Shown here piece after piece: positions 1-5,792 of a DNA stretch of 10,142 bases. A program made the translations under genes and the position numbers. Every line of letters begins with the position of its first letter. Positions within the stretch are counted from its first letter, which is position 1. The stretch spans positions 1 through 10,142 of the forward strand of contig DCHW01000017.1 of the NCBI GenBank assembly GCA_002314935.1, in the 5' to 3' direction. A model generated the notes under the pieces. That model was given only the letters and a program-made list of their open reading frames with translations. It was not told the origin of the DNA and ran no database searches. This DNA comes from Clostridiales bacterium UBA1742 (lineage in GTDB: Bacteria; Bacillota; Clostridia; TANB77; CAG-508).

Positions 1-41
1 TTCCCCGAAAAAAATTGACACTATCATTAATATTCTCAATA

Positions 42-70
42 TTGAAAAGTATTTGAAAAAGAGGTATAAT
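42..70 (+). promoter_or_regulatory. sigma-A-type promoter of tsaC
   Basis: TTGAAA at 42-47 and TATAAT at 65-70 are separated by 17 bases, a near-consensus vegetative promoter. Transcription would begin near 77, which places the upstream in-frame TTG at 53 outside the message and supports the ATG at 98 as the start of tsaC. A second TTGACA lies at 15-20, but the sequence 17 bases after it (AATATT) is a weaker -10 element. Confidence 0.75.
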
Positions 71-97
71 AATAAAGCAAAGGAAATTGAGGTAAAA

Positions 98-1132
98 ATG
101 AAATCAAAATATTGTGATTTAAAAAATGAAGTTAATATAGAAAAAATACAAGAAGCGGCTAATGAAATAAAAAAAGGAAATTTAGTACTATTTCCAACTG
201 AAACTGTTTATGGTATAGGAGCTAATGCACTGGATTCAAATGCAGTAAGTAAGATATTTCTTGCGAAAGGTAGAGCAGGAGATAATCCGTTAATTGTACA
301 TATTTCAAATAAAGAAATGTTAAATGATTTAGTAAAAGAAATTAATGAAATTGAGCAAAAACTTATAGATAATTTTTGGCCAGGACCATTAACTATTATA
401 TTTAATAAAAAAGATTGCATTCCAAGTAATGTGTGTGCTGGATTAAATACAGTTGGAATAAGAATGCCAAGTAATGTTATTGCAAATGAATTAATAGAAT
501 TATCAAATTGTCCTATTGCAGCACCAAGTGCAAATATATCTGGAAAACCAAGTGGAACTAGAATAGAAGATATAATAGAAGAACTTGACGGAAAAGTTGA
601 TTATATTATAGATGGAGGAATGGTAGATATTGGTGTAGAGTCAACTGTTATAAGAGTTGTTGATAATATAGTACATATTTTAAGGCCTGGGAAAATAACA
701 AAGGAAAATATAGAAGAATTAGGCATTAATGTTATTGTTGAAAAACAAATTATGGAAGAGGTTGCTAAAGATGATATTGTAATGTCTCCTGGAATGAAAT
801 ATAAACATTATGCACCAAATACTAAATGCTTAATGGTATACAGTGAAGATAATGATAAACTTGTAAATAAAATAAATGAAATTATAAAGGAAAATAGAAA
901 TATACTTGTACTAGGAAAAACAAGCAATTTAAACAAATATAATGCTAAAGAAAAATTAAATATGGGTGAAAGCTTGGAAGAAATATCTCATAATATATTT
1001 ACTTTATTGAGAAAAGTTGATTCATATAATGCTGATTTAGTAATAATTGAAGGTGTAGAAAAAAACGGATTAGGACTTGCAATAATGAATAGATTAATAA
1101 GAGCTTGCAATCATAATTATTTAGAAATATAA
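98..1132 (+). CDS. tsaC: Sua5-type threonylcarbamoyl-AMP synthase
   Basis: By family, this enzyme makes threonylcarbamoyl-AMP from threonine, bicarbonate and ATP, the first step of t6A37 formation in tRNAs reading ANN codons; it is cytosolic. The 344-residue product has an N-terminal YrdC domain with PTETVYG at 33-39, KGR at 57-59 and SANISGKPSG at 144-153. The linker SPGMKYKHYAP at 230-240 leads into the C-terminal Sua5 domain, so this is the long two-domain Sua5 form rather than the short TsaC form. I chose ATG 98 over an in-frame TTG at 53 because GAGGT at 88-92 is a good ribosome binding site and the promoter -10 box (65-70) lies inside the longer reading. It is monocistronic, with a terminator at 1161-1190. 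Partner genes tsaB and tsaE lie at the other end of the window; tsaD is not in it. Confidence 0.95.
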   Translation: MKSKYCDLKNEVNIEKIQEAANEIKKGNLVLFPTETVYGIGANALDSNAVSKIFLAKGRAGDNPLIVHISNKEMLNDLVKEINEIEQKLIDNFWPGPLTIIFNKKDCIPSNVCAGLNTVGIRMPSNVIANELIELSNCPIAAPSANISGKPSGTRIEDIIEELDGKVDYIIDGGMVDIGVESTVIRVVDNIVHILRPGKITKENIEELGINVIVEKQIMEEVAKDDIVMSPGMKYKHYAPNTKCLMVYSEDNDKLVNKINEIIKENRNILVLGKTSNLNKYNAKEKLNMGESLEEISHNIFTLLRKVDSYNADLVIIEGVEKNGLGLAIMNRLIRACNHNYLEI

Positions 1133-1160
1133 AAATATTTTGCAATTGAATTTTGTAATA

Positions 1161-1190
1161 AAAAAGAAAAGTGAAAACACTTTTCTTTTT
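1161..1190. terminator. bidirectional intrinsic terminator
   Basis: A 13-bp stem is formed by 1161-1173 and 1178-1190 around an AAAA loop, with an A-rich left side and a T-rich right side, so it can work on both strands. It sits between tsaC (plus) and the convergent small membrane-protein gene (minus). Confidence 0.85.
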
Positions 1191-1224
1191 TGTATACAAA
1201 AAATTTCTAATATAAATGATATAA

Positions 1225-1572
1225 TTATTCAACAGATGTTTCGTTAGTATCAGTAGGTGTAGTTGGTTCATAATCTTCATCTTCATAATCATAGTCATAA
1301 TCTTCATCTTCATAATCGTAATCGTAATCGTAATCATAAAAATATTGACCAAATGCTTCGCTATAACCAACTTCATAACCATCTGCATAACCATTTGCAT
1401 AACCTTCATTTTTTCCTTTTTTATATTGTGATTTAGTCATAAATACACAAATTATTATTGCAGCTGCAATTAATAAAGTTATTGTAATTGAAAAAATAGC
1501 GGTTGAAAGAGATACAGTTATTCTTTTGTTTTCAATTCCTTGTCTTCTGTCACCTTGACGTCTATCTGACAT
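1225..1572 (-). CDS. small single-pass membrane protein with GY repeats and Tyr/Asp/Glu-rich tail
   Basis: I do not recognise a family. The 115-residue product has four parts. The N-terminus is short and basic and contains a repeated RRQG (4-7 and 9-12). One hydrophobic segment lies at about 18-45. Then comes a period-4 repeat GY-x-x (G57Y58, G61Y62, G65Y66, G69Y70). The tail at about 78-102 is made almost only of Tyr, Asp and Glu, and the protein ends in a Thr/Pro-rich stretch. The positive-inside rule suggests a cytoplasmic N-terminus and an external acidic tail (inference). Expression looks real: AAAGGAGGTC (1578-1587) lies 5 bases before the ATG, with a promoter further upstream. It is monocistronic and divergent from ylxM-ffh. 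A role at the cell surface, in metal binding or in SRP-related processes would be speculation. Confidence 0.75.
   Translation of the reverse strand: MSDRRQGDRRQGIENKRITVSLSTAIFSITITLLIAAAIIICVFMTKSQYKKGKNEGYANGYADGYEVGYSEAFGQYFYDYDYDYDYEDEDYDYDYEDEDYEPTTPTDTNETSVE
1267..1335 (-). repeat. degenerate in-gene tandem repeat encoding Tyr/Asp/Glu tail
   Basis: This stretch encodes residues 80-102 of the small membrane protein. It consists of GAT-TAT (Asp-Tyr) units and two copies of a longer unit encoding YDYDYEDED. Such a simple coding repeat is prone to slippage, so tail length may differ between strains (inference). Confidence 0.7.
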
Positions 1573-1603
1573 ATAAAGACCTCCTTTGTAAAAATATATA
1601 TTA

Positions 1604-1632
1604 ATAATATATGATTAATATATAAAAGTCAA
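1604..1632 (-). promoter_or_regulatory. promoter of the small membrane-protein gene
   Basis: Read on the minus strand, TTGACT (1632-1627) and TATTAT (1609-1604) are separated by 17 bases. This lies just upstream of the strong ribosome binding site at 1578-1587. It is back to back with the ylxM promoter, about 27 bases apart. Confidence 0.65.
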
Positions 1633-1659
1633 TAAATAGAAAAAAAAACCTTAAAACAC

Positions 1660-1688
1660 TTGACAAATGAAGAAAAATAGTGTAAAGT
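1660..1688 (+). promoter_or_regulatory. promoter of the ylxM-ffh block
   Basis: TTGACA at 1660-1665 and TAAAGT at 1683-1688 are separated by 17 bases. The expected transcript start is near 1695. That excludes the ATG at 1667 as the start of ylxM and favours the ATG at 1727. Confidence 0.65.
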
Positions 1689-1726
1689 ATTATAGCATTA
1701 CAAATTTAATTATAGGAATGTGTAAT

Positions 1727-2074
1727 ATGGAAAAGAATGTTAAAATAAGTATTTTGTGTCAAACATATGGAAAACTTTTAACTGAAAATCAATTAGAAAT
1801 CCTAGAAGATTATTATAATAATGATTTATCTCTTTCTGAAATAGCTGAAAACAAAAAGATTACAAGGCAGGCGGTAAGAGACATTATTAAGAAAGGAGAA
1901 AATAAGCTTTTTGAATTTGAAGAAAAGCTTGGAATTATGAAAAGGACATTAAAACAAGAAGAGCAAATTTCAACAATTTTGTTGGAACTTACAAAAATAA
2001 AAGAAAAAACATCAGATAAACAAGTAGCAGAAATTTTAGCACATATAAAAGAAGAACTAAATTGTTTAGTATAA
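1727..2074 (+). CDS. ylxM: YlxM-type helix-turn-helix protein, SRP-associated
   Basis: This is a 115-residue YlxM/p13-like protein. It has a sigma-70 region 4-like helix-turn-helix at about 34-57 (core LSLSEIAENKKITRQAVRD) and a charged helical C-terminus. The family is nearly always encoded directly before ffh, and in streptococci YlxM has been reported to modulate the signal recognition particle; here it also lies 18 bases before ffh. The same frame opens at ATG 1667, but that start has no ribosome binding site and overlaps the promoter. ATG 1727 has an AGGA about 10 bases upstream and gives the usual family N-terminus. It probably shares a transcript with ffh. Confidence 0.85.
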   Translation: MEKNVKISILCQTYGKLLTENQLEILEDYYNNDLSLSEIAENKKITRQAVRDIIKKGENKLFEFEEKLGIMKRTLKQEEQISTILLELTKIKEKTSDKQVAEILAHIKEELNCLV

Positions 2075-2092
2075 AAGAAATGAGGTGGCTAA

Positions 2093-3447
2093 ATGGCATT
2101 TGAGGGATTATCATCACGATTACAAGAAATTACAAGAAAACTTGGTGGTAAAGCAAGAATAACAGAAAATGATTTAAAAGAAGTTTTAAGAGAGGTTAAA
2201 TTAGCCCTTTTAGAAGCTGACGTAAATTATAAAATTGTAAAAGATTTTATAAATGTTGTTCAAGAAAAGGCTTTAGGACAGGATGTTTTAAAATCATTAA
2301 CTCCAGGTCAACAGGTTATAAAAATAGTAAGAGATGAAATGACAGAACTTTTAGGAGGAACATCAAGTAAAATTTGTTTTTCTCCAAATCCACCAACAAT
2401 TATAATGCTTGTAGGTTTACAGGGATCAGGTAAAACAACAACTGCAGGAAAACTTGCAAACTTATTAAGGAAACAAGGAAAAAAACCATTGTTAGTTGCC
2501 TGTGATGTATATAGACCAGCAGCTATAAAACAATTACAAGTAGTTGGAAATAGTTTAAATATACCAGTATTTGCAAATGAAAATTCTAAAGATGTACCAC
2601 ATATAGCTAAACAGGCAATAAATCAAGCAATATCAAAATTAAATGATGTAATAATATTAGATACAGCAGGTAGACTTCATATAGATGAAGAACTTATGCA
2701 AGAATTAAAAAATGTTAAAGCAAATGTAAAACCACATGAAATATTATTAGTGGTAGATTCAATGACAGGTCAAGATGCTGTTAATGTTGCTGAAAGTTTT
2801 AATAATAATCTTGGAATTGATGGAATAATTTTAACAAAACTAGATGGAGATACTCGTCGGTGGTGCTGCTTTATCTGTTAAAAAAATTACAGGCAGACCA
2901 ATAAAATTTGCTGCAACAGGAGAAAAATTAAGTGATTTAGAAGCTTTTTATCCAGATAGAATGACATCAAGAATTCTTGGAATGGGAGATATGCTTTCAA
3001 TAATAGAAAAAGCAGAAGAAACATTCGATTTAGAAGAAGCTCAAAAATTAGAAAAGAAATTAAAAAAGCAAGAATTTGATTTAGATGATTATTTAACACA
3101 ACTTAGACAAATAAAAAAAATGGGGTCATTTTCATCAATATTAAAAATGATACCAGGAATGAATAAATTGAAAGATGTAAAAGTTGATGATAAAGAATTT
3201 GTTAAAATTGAAGCAATAATATGTTCAATGACTAAAAAAGAAAAACAAAATACCCGTTTATTAAATGCAAGTAGAAGATTAAGAATTGCCAAACGGTAGT
3301 GGAACTACAGTGCAGGATATAAATAAATTTATGAATTCATATGAAATGACTAAAAAAATGATGAAAAATGTTCAAAATAACAAAGGCGGAATGAAGAATG
3401 CTTTAAGAGGATTAGACATGAATTCATTAAAAAATATGAAATTTTAA
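2093..3447 (+). CDS. ffh: signal recognition particle GTPase Ffh, needing two +1 shifts at CGG
   Basis: Ffh binds signal sequences and 4.5S/SRP RNA and, with FtsY, targets ribosomes to the membrane. Allowing two +1 shifts the gene gives 450 residues, the normal family length. The N domain is at about 1-95. The G domain has the P-loop GLQGSGKTT (108-116), DTAGR (190-194) and TKLDGD (248-253). The M domain is Met-rich, with the RNA-binding signature RLRIAKGSG ending at about 403. Read without shifts it stops at 2879-2881 (after CGG 2858) and again at 3297-3299 (CGG 3294 followed at once by TAG). Each extra base sits exactly at a family-invariant Gly: G256 in DTRGGAA and G401 in IAKGSG. Ffh is essential in most bacteria and everything else in it is intact, so I read it as functional. 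The ribosome binding site is GAGGTGG at about 2082-2088. rpsP follows after a 113-base gap. Confidence 0.93.
2858..2861 (+). other. CGGT +1 frameshift site 1 (ffh G domain)
   Basis: In frame the gene reads GAT ACT CGT CGG TGG TGC and stops 7 codons after CGG (TAA at 2879-2881). Reading CGGT as one Gly gives LDGDTR-G-GAALSV, which matches the conserved Ffh sequence with no residue gained or lost. The upstream (P-site) codon is CGT. Confidence 0.9.
3294..3297 (+). other. CGGT +1 frameshift site 2 (ffh M domain)
   Basis: In frame the gene reads ATT GCC AAA CGG TAG, an immediate stop. Reading CGGT as one Gly gives RIAK-G-SGTTVQ, the conserved SRP-RNA-binding signature, and opens the frame to the proper C-terminus at 3447. 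The upstream codon is AAA. Confidence 0.9.
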
Positions 3448-3465
3448 AATGTTATTAATTTTTAG

Positions 3466-3524
3466 TATAATAGGTTTTCTATTATATAAAAGATATAATC
3501 GCTATTAAAATAACAGTAATGGCG
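3466..3524 (+). promoter_or_regulatory. possible promoter and structured leader before rpsP
   Basis: The 113-base gap between ffh and rpsP has a TATAAT at 3494-3499 without a convincing -35 box. There are two possible hairpins: an AT-only one (3466-3473 with 3479-3486), and CGCTATTA (3500-3507) with TAATGGCG (3517-3524), 8 pairs including one G-U. Neither is followed by a T tract, so neither looks like a terminator. It may be an internal promoter or an mRNA leader for the ribosomal protein genes. The evidence is weak. Confidence 0.3.
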
Positions 3525-3560
3525 AAAAAAATATATATAAATTAAAAGGAGGAAAAAATT

Positions 3561-3794
3561 ATGGTAAAAATAAGACTACAAAGGGCAGGTAAGAAAAAAG
3601 CTCCATTTTATCACATTGTTGTTGCTGATTCTAAATCACCAAGAGATGGAAAAATAATTGAACAAATTGGAACATATGATCCAATGACAAATCCAGCTAC
3701 ATTGGTTTTAGACAAAGAAAAAACAGAAAAATGGATAAAAAACGGTGCTAAACCTACAGATACAGTTAAACAACTAATAGAAAAGGAGGCTTAA
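3561..3794 (+). CDS. rpsP: 30S ribosomal protein bS16
   Basis: This is a structural protein of the 30S subunit needed for its assembly. The 77-residue product is of near-standard length. It begins MVKIRLQRAGKKKAPFYHI and carries the family block VVADSKSPRDGKIIEQIGTYDP. The ribosome binding site AGGAGG at 3547-3552 is strong. It opens the rpsP-khpA-rimM-trmD-rplS run, and the ribosome binding site of khpA lies inside its last codons, so the two are probably translated together. No in-frame CGG codon is present; its one CGG spans AAC|GGT and is read normally. Confidence 0.97.
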   Translation: MVKIRLQRAGKKKAPFYHIVVADSKSPRDGKIIEQIGTYDPMTNPATLVLDKEKTEKWIKNGAKPTDTVKQLIEKEA

Positions 3795-3797
3795 TTA

Positions 3798-4028
3798 ATG
3801 ACAGAAACATTAACAACAATTATTAGTAGTTTAGTTAATAATCAAGAAGCTATTTCTATAAATAAAATTGATGAAGAAAAACTTATCAAATATGAAGTGA
3901 AAGTAGCGAGTGAGGATATGGGTAAAGTAATTGGAAAAGATGGAAGAAATGCAAAAGCCATTAGAACAATTATGAAAGCTCTAGCATCAAAAGATGAAAA
4001 GAAAATATCTATAGAGTTTATTAATTAA
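3798..4028 (+). CDS. khpA: KH-domain RNA-binding protein KhpA (YlqC)
   Basis: This is a 76-residue single KH-domain protein. The RNA-binding loop GKDG (46-49) sits in the context GKVIGKDGRNAKAIRTIMKA. In Bacillota the family works with KhpB (EloR/Jag) and affects cell elongation and RNA metabolism. The ATG lies 3 bases after the rpsP stop, and its ribosome binding site AAAGGAGG (about 3781-3788) overlaps the rpsP end. rpsP-khpA-rimM-trmD is the standard Bacillota order. Confidence 0.93.
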   Translation: MTETLTTIISSLVNNQEAISINKIDEEKLIKYEVKVASEDMGKVIGKDGRNAKAIRTIMKALASKDEKKISIEFIN

Positions 4029-4037
4029 GGAAAAAAT

Positions 4038-4547
4038 ATGAAAGAATATTTTGAAATTGGTCAAATTGTTAATACATCTGGATTAAGGGGATATATAAAA
4101 GTAAAACCATTCACAGATGATATTAAAAGATTTAATAAATTAAAAACAATATATATAATGATTAATAAGGAATTAAAAGAATATACCATAGAAGAAGTTA
4201 AATATGTAAAAAATTCGGTATTATTAAAACTAGTTGGAATTGATTCAATAGAAGAAGCTGAAAAATACAGAAATTATTATGTACAAATTAACAAAAAGGA
4301 TGCTCCTAAGCTTGAAAAAGATTCATATTTTATTGCGGATATTGAAGATTGTAAAGTTTATGAACAAGATACCAATAAATATCTAGGTATAGTAACAGAA
4401 GTTTTTCCAACAGGAAGTAATGATGTATATGTTGTTAAAAGTGAAGAGGGAAAACAAATATTATTACCAGCAATTAAAGATGTTATAAAAAACGTTGATA
4501 TTGAAAATAAAAAAATAATTGTAAAATTATTAGAAGGATTAATATAA
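4038..4547 (+). CDS. rimM: ribosome maturation factor RimM
   Basis: RimM assists late 30S assembly, binding near uS19 and the 16S rRNA 3' domain. The 169-residue length is normal. The N-terminal domain carries GLRGYIKVKPFTD at about 15-27. The C-terminal PRC-barrel includes FPTGSNDVYVV and LLPAIKDVI. The gene starts 9 bases after khpA with a modest AAGG site, and trmD follows after 5 bases. Two CGG trinucleotides (TCG|GTA, GCG|GAT) span codon boundaries and cause no frame change, which makes them useful internal controls for the CGG sites elsewhere. Confidence 0.95.
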   Translation: MKEYFEIGQIVNTSGLRGYIKVKPFTDDIKRFNKLKTIYIMINKELKEYTIEEVKYVKNSVLLKLVGIDSIEEAEKYRNYYVQINKKDAPKLEKDSYFIADIEDCKVYEQDTNKYLGIVTEVFPTGSNDVYVVKSEEGKQILLPAIKDVIKNVDIENKKIIVKLLEGLI

Positions 4548-4552
4548 AGCCT

Positions 4553-5216
4553 ATGAAGATTGATATATTAACTCTTTTCCCAGAAATGTTTAATTCGTTA
4601 AATGAAAGCATTATAGGAAAAGCAATAGAAAAAGGTATAATAGAAATTAATGTAATTAATATTAGAGATTTTTCTAAAGATAAACATAAAAAAGTCGATG
4701 ATACTCCTTATGGTGGAGGAGCTGGAATGGTTATGAAGGCTGATGTTGTGTATGAAGCATTTAAAAGTATTGATAATAAAAATGCTAAAACAATATTTTT
4801 ATCACCACAAGGTAAAACTTTAAATCAAAATAAAGTAGAAGAAATAAGTAAAAAAGAACATATAATTTTACTTTGCGGACATTATGAAGGAATTGATGAA
4901 AGAGTTTTAGAAGAAATTGTTGATGAAGAAATATCAATTGGAGATTATGTATTAACTGGTGGAGAATTGCCTGCAATGGTTTTGGTAGATAGCATTTCTA
5001 GATATATTGAAGGAGTAATTAGTTCAGAATCTGTAGAAGAAGAATCATTTTCTAATGGACTCTTAGAATATCCACAATATACAAGACCAGAAATATTTTT
5101 AGGTAAAAAAGTGCCAGAAATTTTATTATCTCGGAAATCATCAAAAAATTGCTGAATGGAGAAATAAAAAATCTATAGAAGTTACAAAGAAAAAAAGACC
5201 AGATTTATTAAAATAA
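4553..5216 (+). CDS. trmD: tRNA (guanine-37-N1) methyltransferase TrmD, needing one +1 shift at CGG
   Basis: TrmD uses S-adenosylmethionine to make m1G37 in tRNAs whose anticodon ends in G36, which prevents +1 slippage. With one +1 shift the product is 220 residues. It has DDTPYGGGAGM (49-59), LSPQG (83-87), LCGHYEGIDER (107-117) and the knot segment SIGDYVLTGGELPA (128-141), then GLLEYPQYTRPE. Read straight it stops at 5153-5155 after CGG 5132-5134, losing the C-terminal helices. Reading CGGA as Gly194 gives PEILLS-G-NHQKIAEWR, the conserved family ending, down to TAA 5214-5216. There is no clear ribosome binding site close to the ATG; translation may be coupled to rimM, whose stop is 5 bases upstream. 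The rplS ribosome binding site begins right after the stop. Confidence 0.93.
5132..5135 (+). other. CGGA +1 frameshift site 3 (trmD)
   Basis: In frame the gene reads TTA TCT CGG AAA TCA and stops at TGA 5153-5155, seven codons after CGG. Reading CGGA as one Gly gives LLS-G-NHQKI and continues to a normal C-terminus. The upstream codon is TCT. This is the only one of the four sites with GGA instead of GGT. Confidence 0.9.
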
Positions 5217-5232
5217 AAAGGAGGAAATTTTA

Positions 5233-5733
5233 ATGGACATAGTTAAGTCAATAGAACATGAACAAATGAAAAACAAAATTCCAATGTTAAAAGTTGGAGA
5301 TACAGTAAAAGTTCATGTTAGAGTTAAAGAAGGAAACAGAGAAAGAATTCAAATTTTTGAAGGAATTATTATTAAAAAACAAGGTGGAGGAGTAAATGCA
5401 ACATTTACAGTAAGAAAAACATCTTATGGTGTTGGTGTAGAAAAAACATTTTTAATTCATTCACCAACAGTAGAAAAAATTGAAGTTGTAAGAGTTGGTA
5501 AAGCAAGAAGAGCTAAATTATTCTATTTAAGAGATAGATTAGGAAAATCTGCAAAAACTAAAGAAAAAGTTGGAGCAAGAATTGAAACTAAAGAAATTAC
5601 AATTAAAGAAGATTTAGTTGAAGAACCAGTAGAAGAAGTTGAAGAAACTAAAGCTGCTGAAGAAGTTGCTGTAGAAACACCAGTAACAGAAACTGTTGCA
5701 GAAGAAACAGCTGAAGAAGCTAAAACAGAATAA
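5233..5733 (+). CDS. rplS: 50S ribosomal protein bL19 with acidic C-terminal extension
   Basis: bL19 lies at the 30S-50S interface. The core at about 1-113 is typical (MLKVGDTVKVHVRVKEGNRE, QIFEGIIIKKQGGG, HSPTVEKIEVVRVGKARRAK, FYLRDRLGKSAK). Residues from about 114 to 166 form an extra tail, mostly Glu, Thr, Val and Ala, and strongly acidic beyond about 126. Family members usually end near 115-120 residues. The tail is in frame, its codons match those of the core, and a terminator follows it, so it is probably genuine. The ribosome binding site AAGGAGG (5218-5224) starts 2 bases after the trmD stop. This is the last gene of the block. Confidence 0.95.
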   Translation: MDIVKSIEHEQMKNKIPMLKVGDTVKVHVRVKEGNRERIQIFEGIIIKKQGGGVNATFTVRKTSYGVGVEKTFLIHSPTVEKIEVVRVGKARRAKLFYLRDRLGKSAKTKEKVGARIETKEITIKEDLVEEPVEEVEETKAAEEVAVETPVTETVAEETAEEAKTE

Positions 5734-5740
5734 TAAAAAT

Positions 5741-5774
5741 AAAAAATGAGTTGATTAATAATCAACTCATTTTT
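5741..5774. terminator. bidirectional terminator between rplS and the Lon-family gene
   Basis: A 10-bp stem ATGAGTTGAT (5746-5755) / ATCAACTCAT (5761-5770) encloses a 5-base loop and is flanked by A and T runs on either side. It can end both the rplS transcript (plus) and the convergent tsaE-tsaB-rimI-lon transcript (minus). Confidence 0.9.
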
Positions 5775-5792
5775 GTTATGCGCTTTATCAAA

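Noticed and set aside
1267..1335. CRISPR-like or tandem-repeat array
   Set aside because: The repeats are short codon-level units inside a reading frame, without spacers.
999..1409. Minus-strand frame overlapping the tsaC end and the small membrane-protein gene
   Set aside because: It crosses the terminator, is low-complexity in an alternate frame of the repeat, and has no ribosome binding site. It is a shadow of the real gene.
2844..3299. Independent gene starting at ATG 2844 downstream of a truncated ffh
   Set aside because: It is the continuation of Ffh in the +1 frame. It starts inside the G domain, has no ribosome binding site of its own and is itself cut by the second CGG site.
3297..3299. 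Stop-codon readthrough at TAG (ffh) and TGA (tsaE)
   Set aside because: The zero frame after these stops does not encode Ffh or TsaE; the matching protein continues only in the +1 frame.
5523..5765. Minus-strand frame opposite the rplS tail
   Set aside because: It is the antisense of the Glu/Thr/Ala repeat codons and crosses the terminator; no family match.
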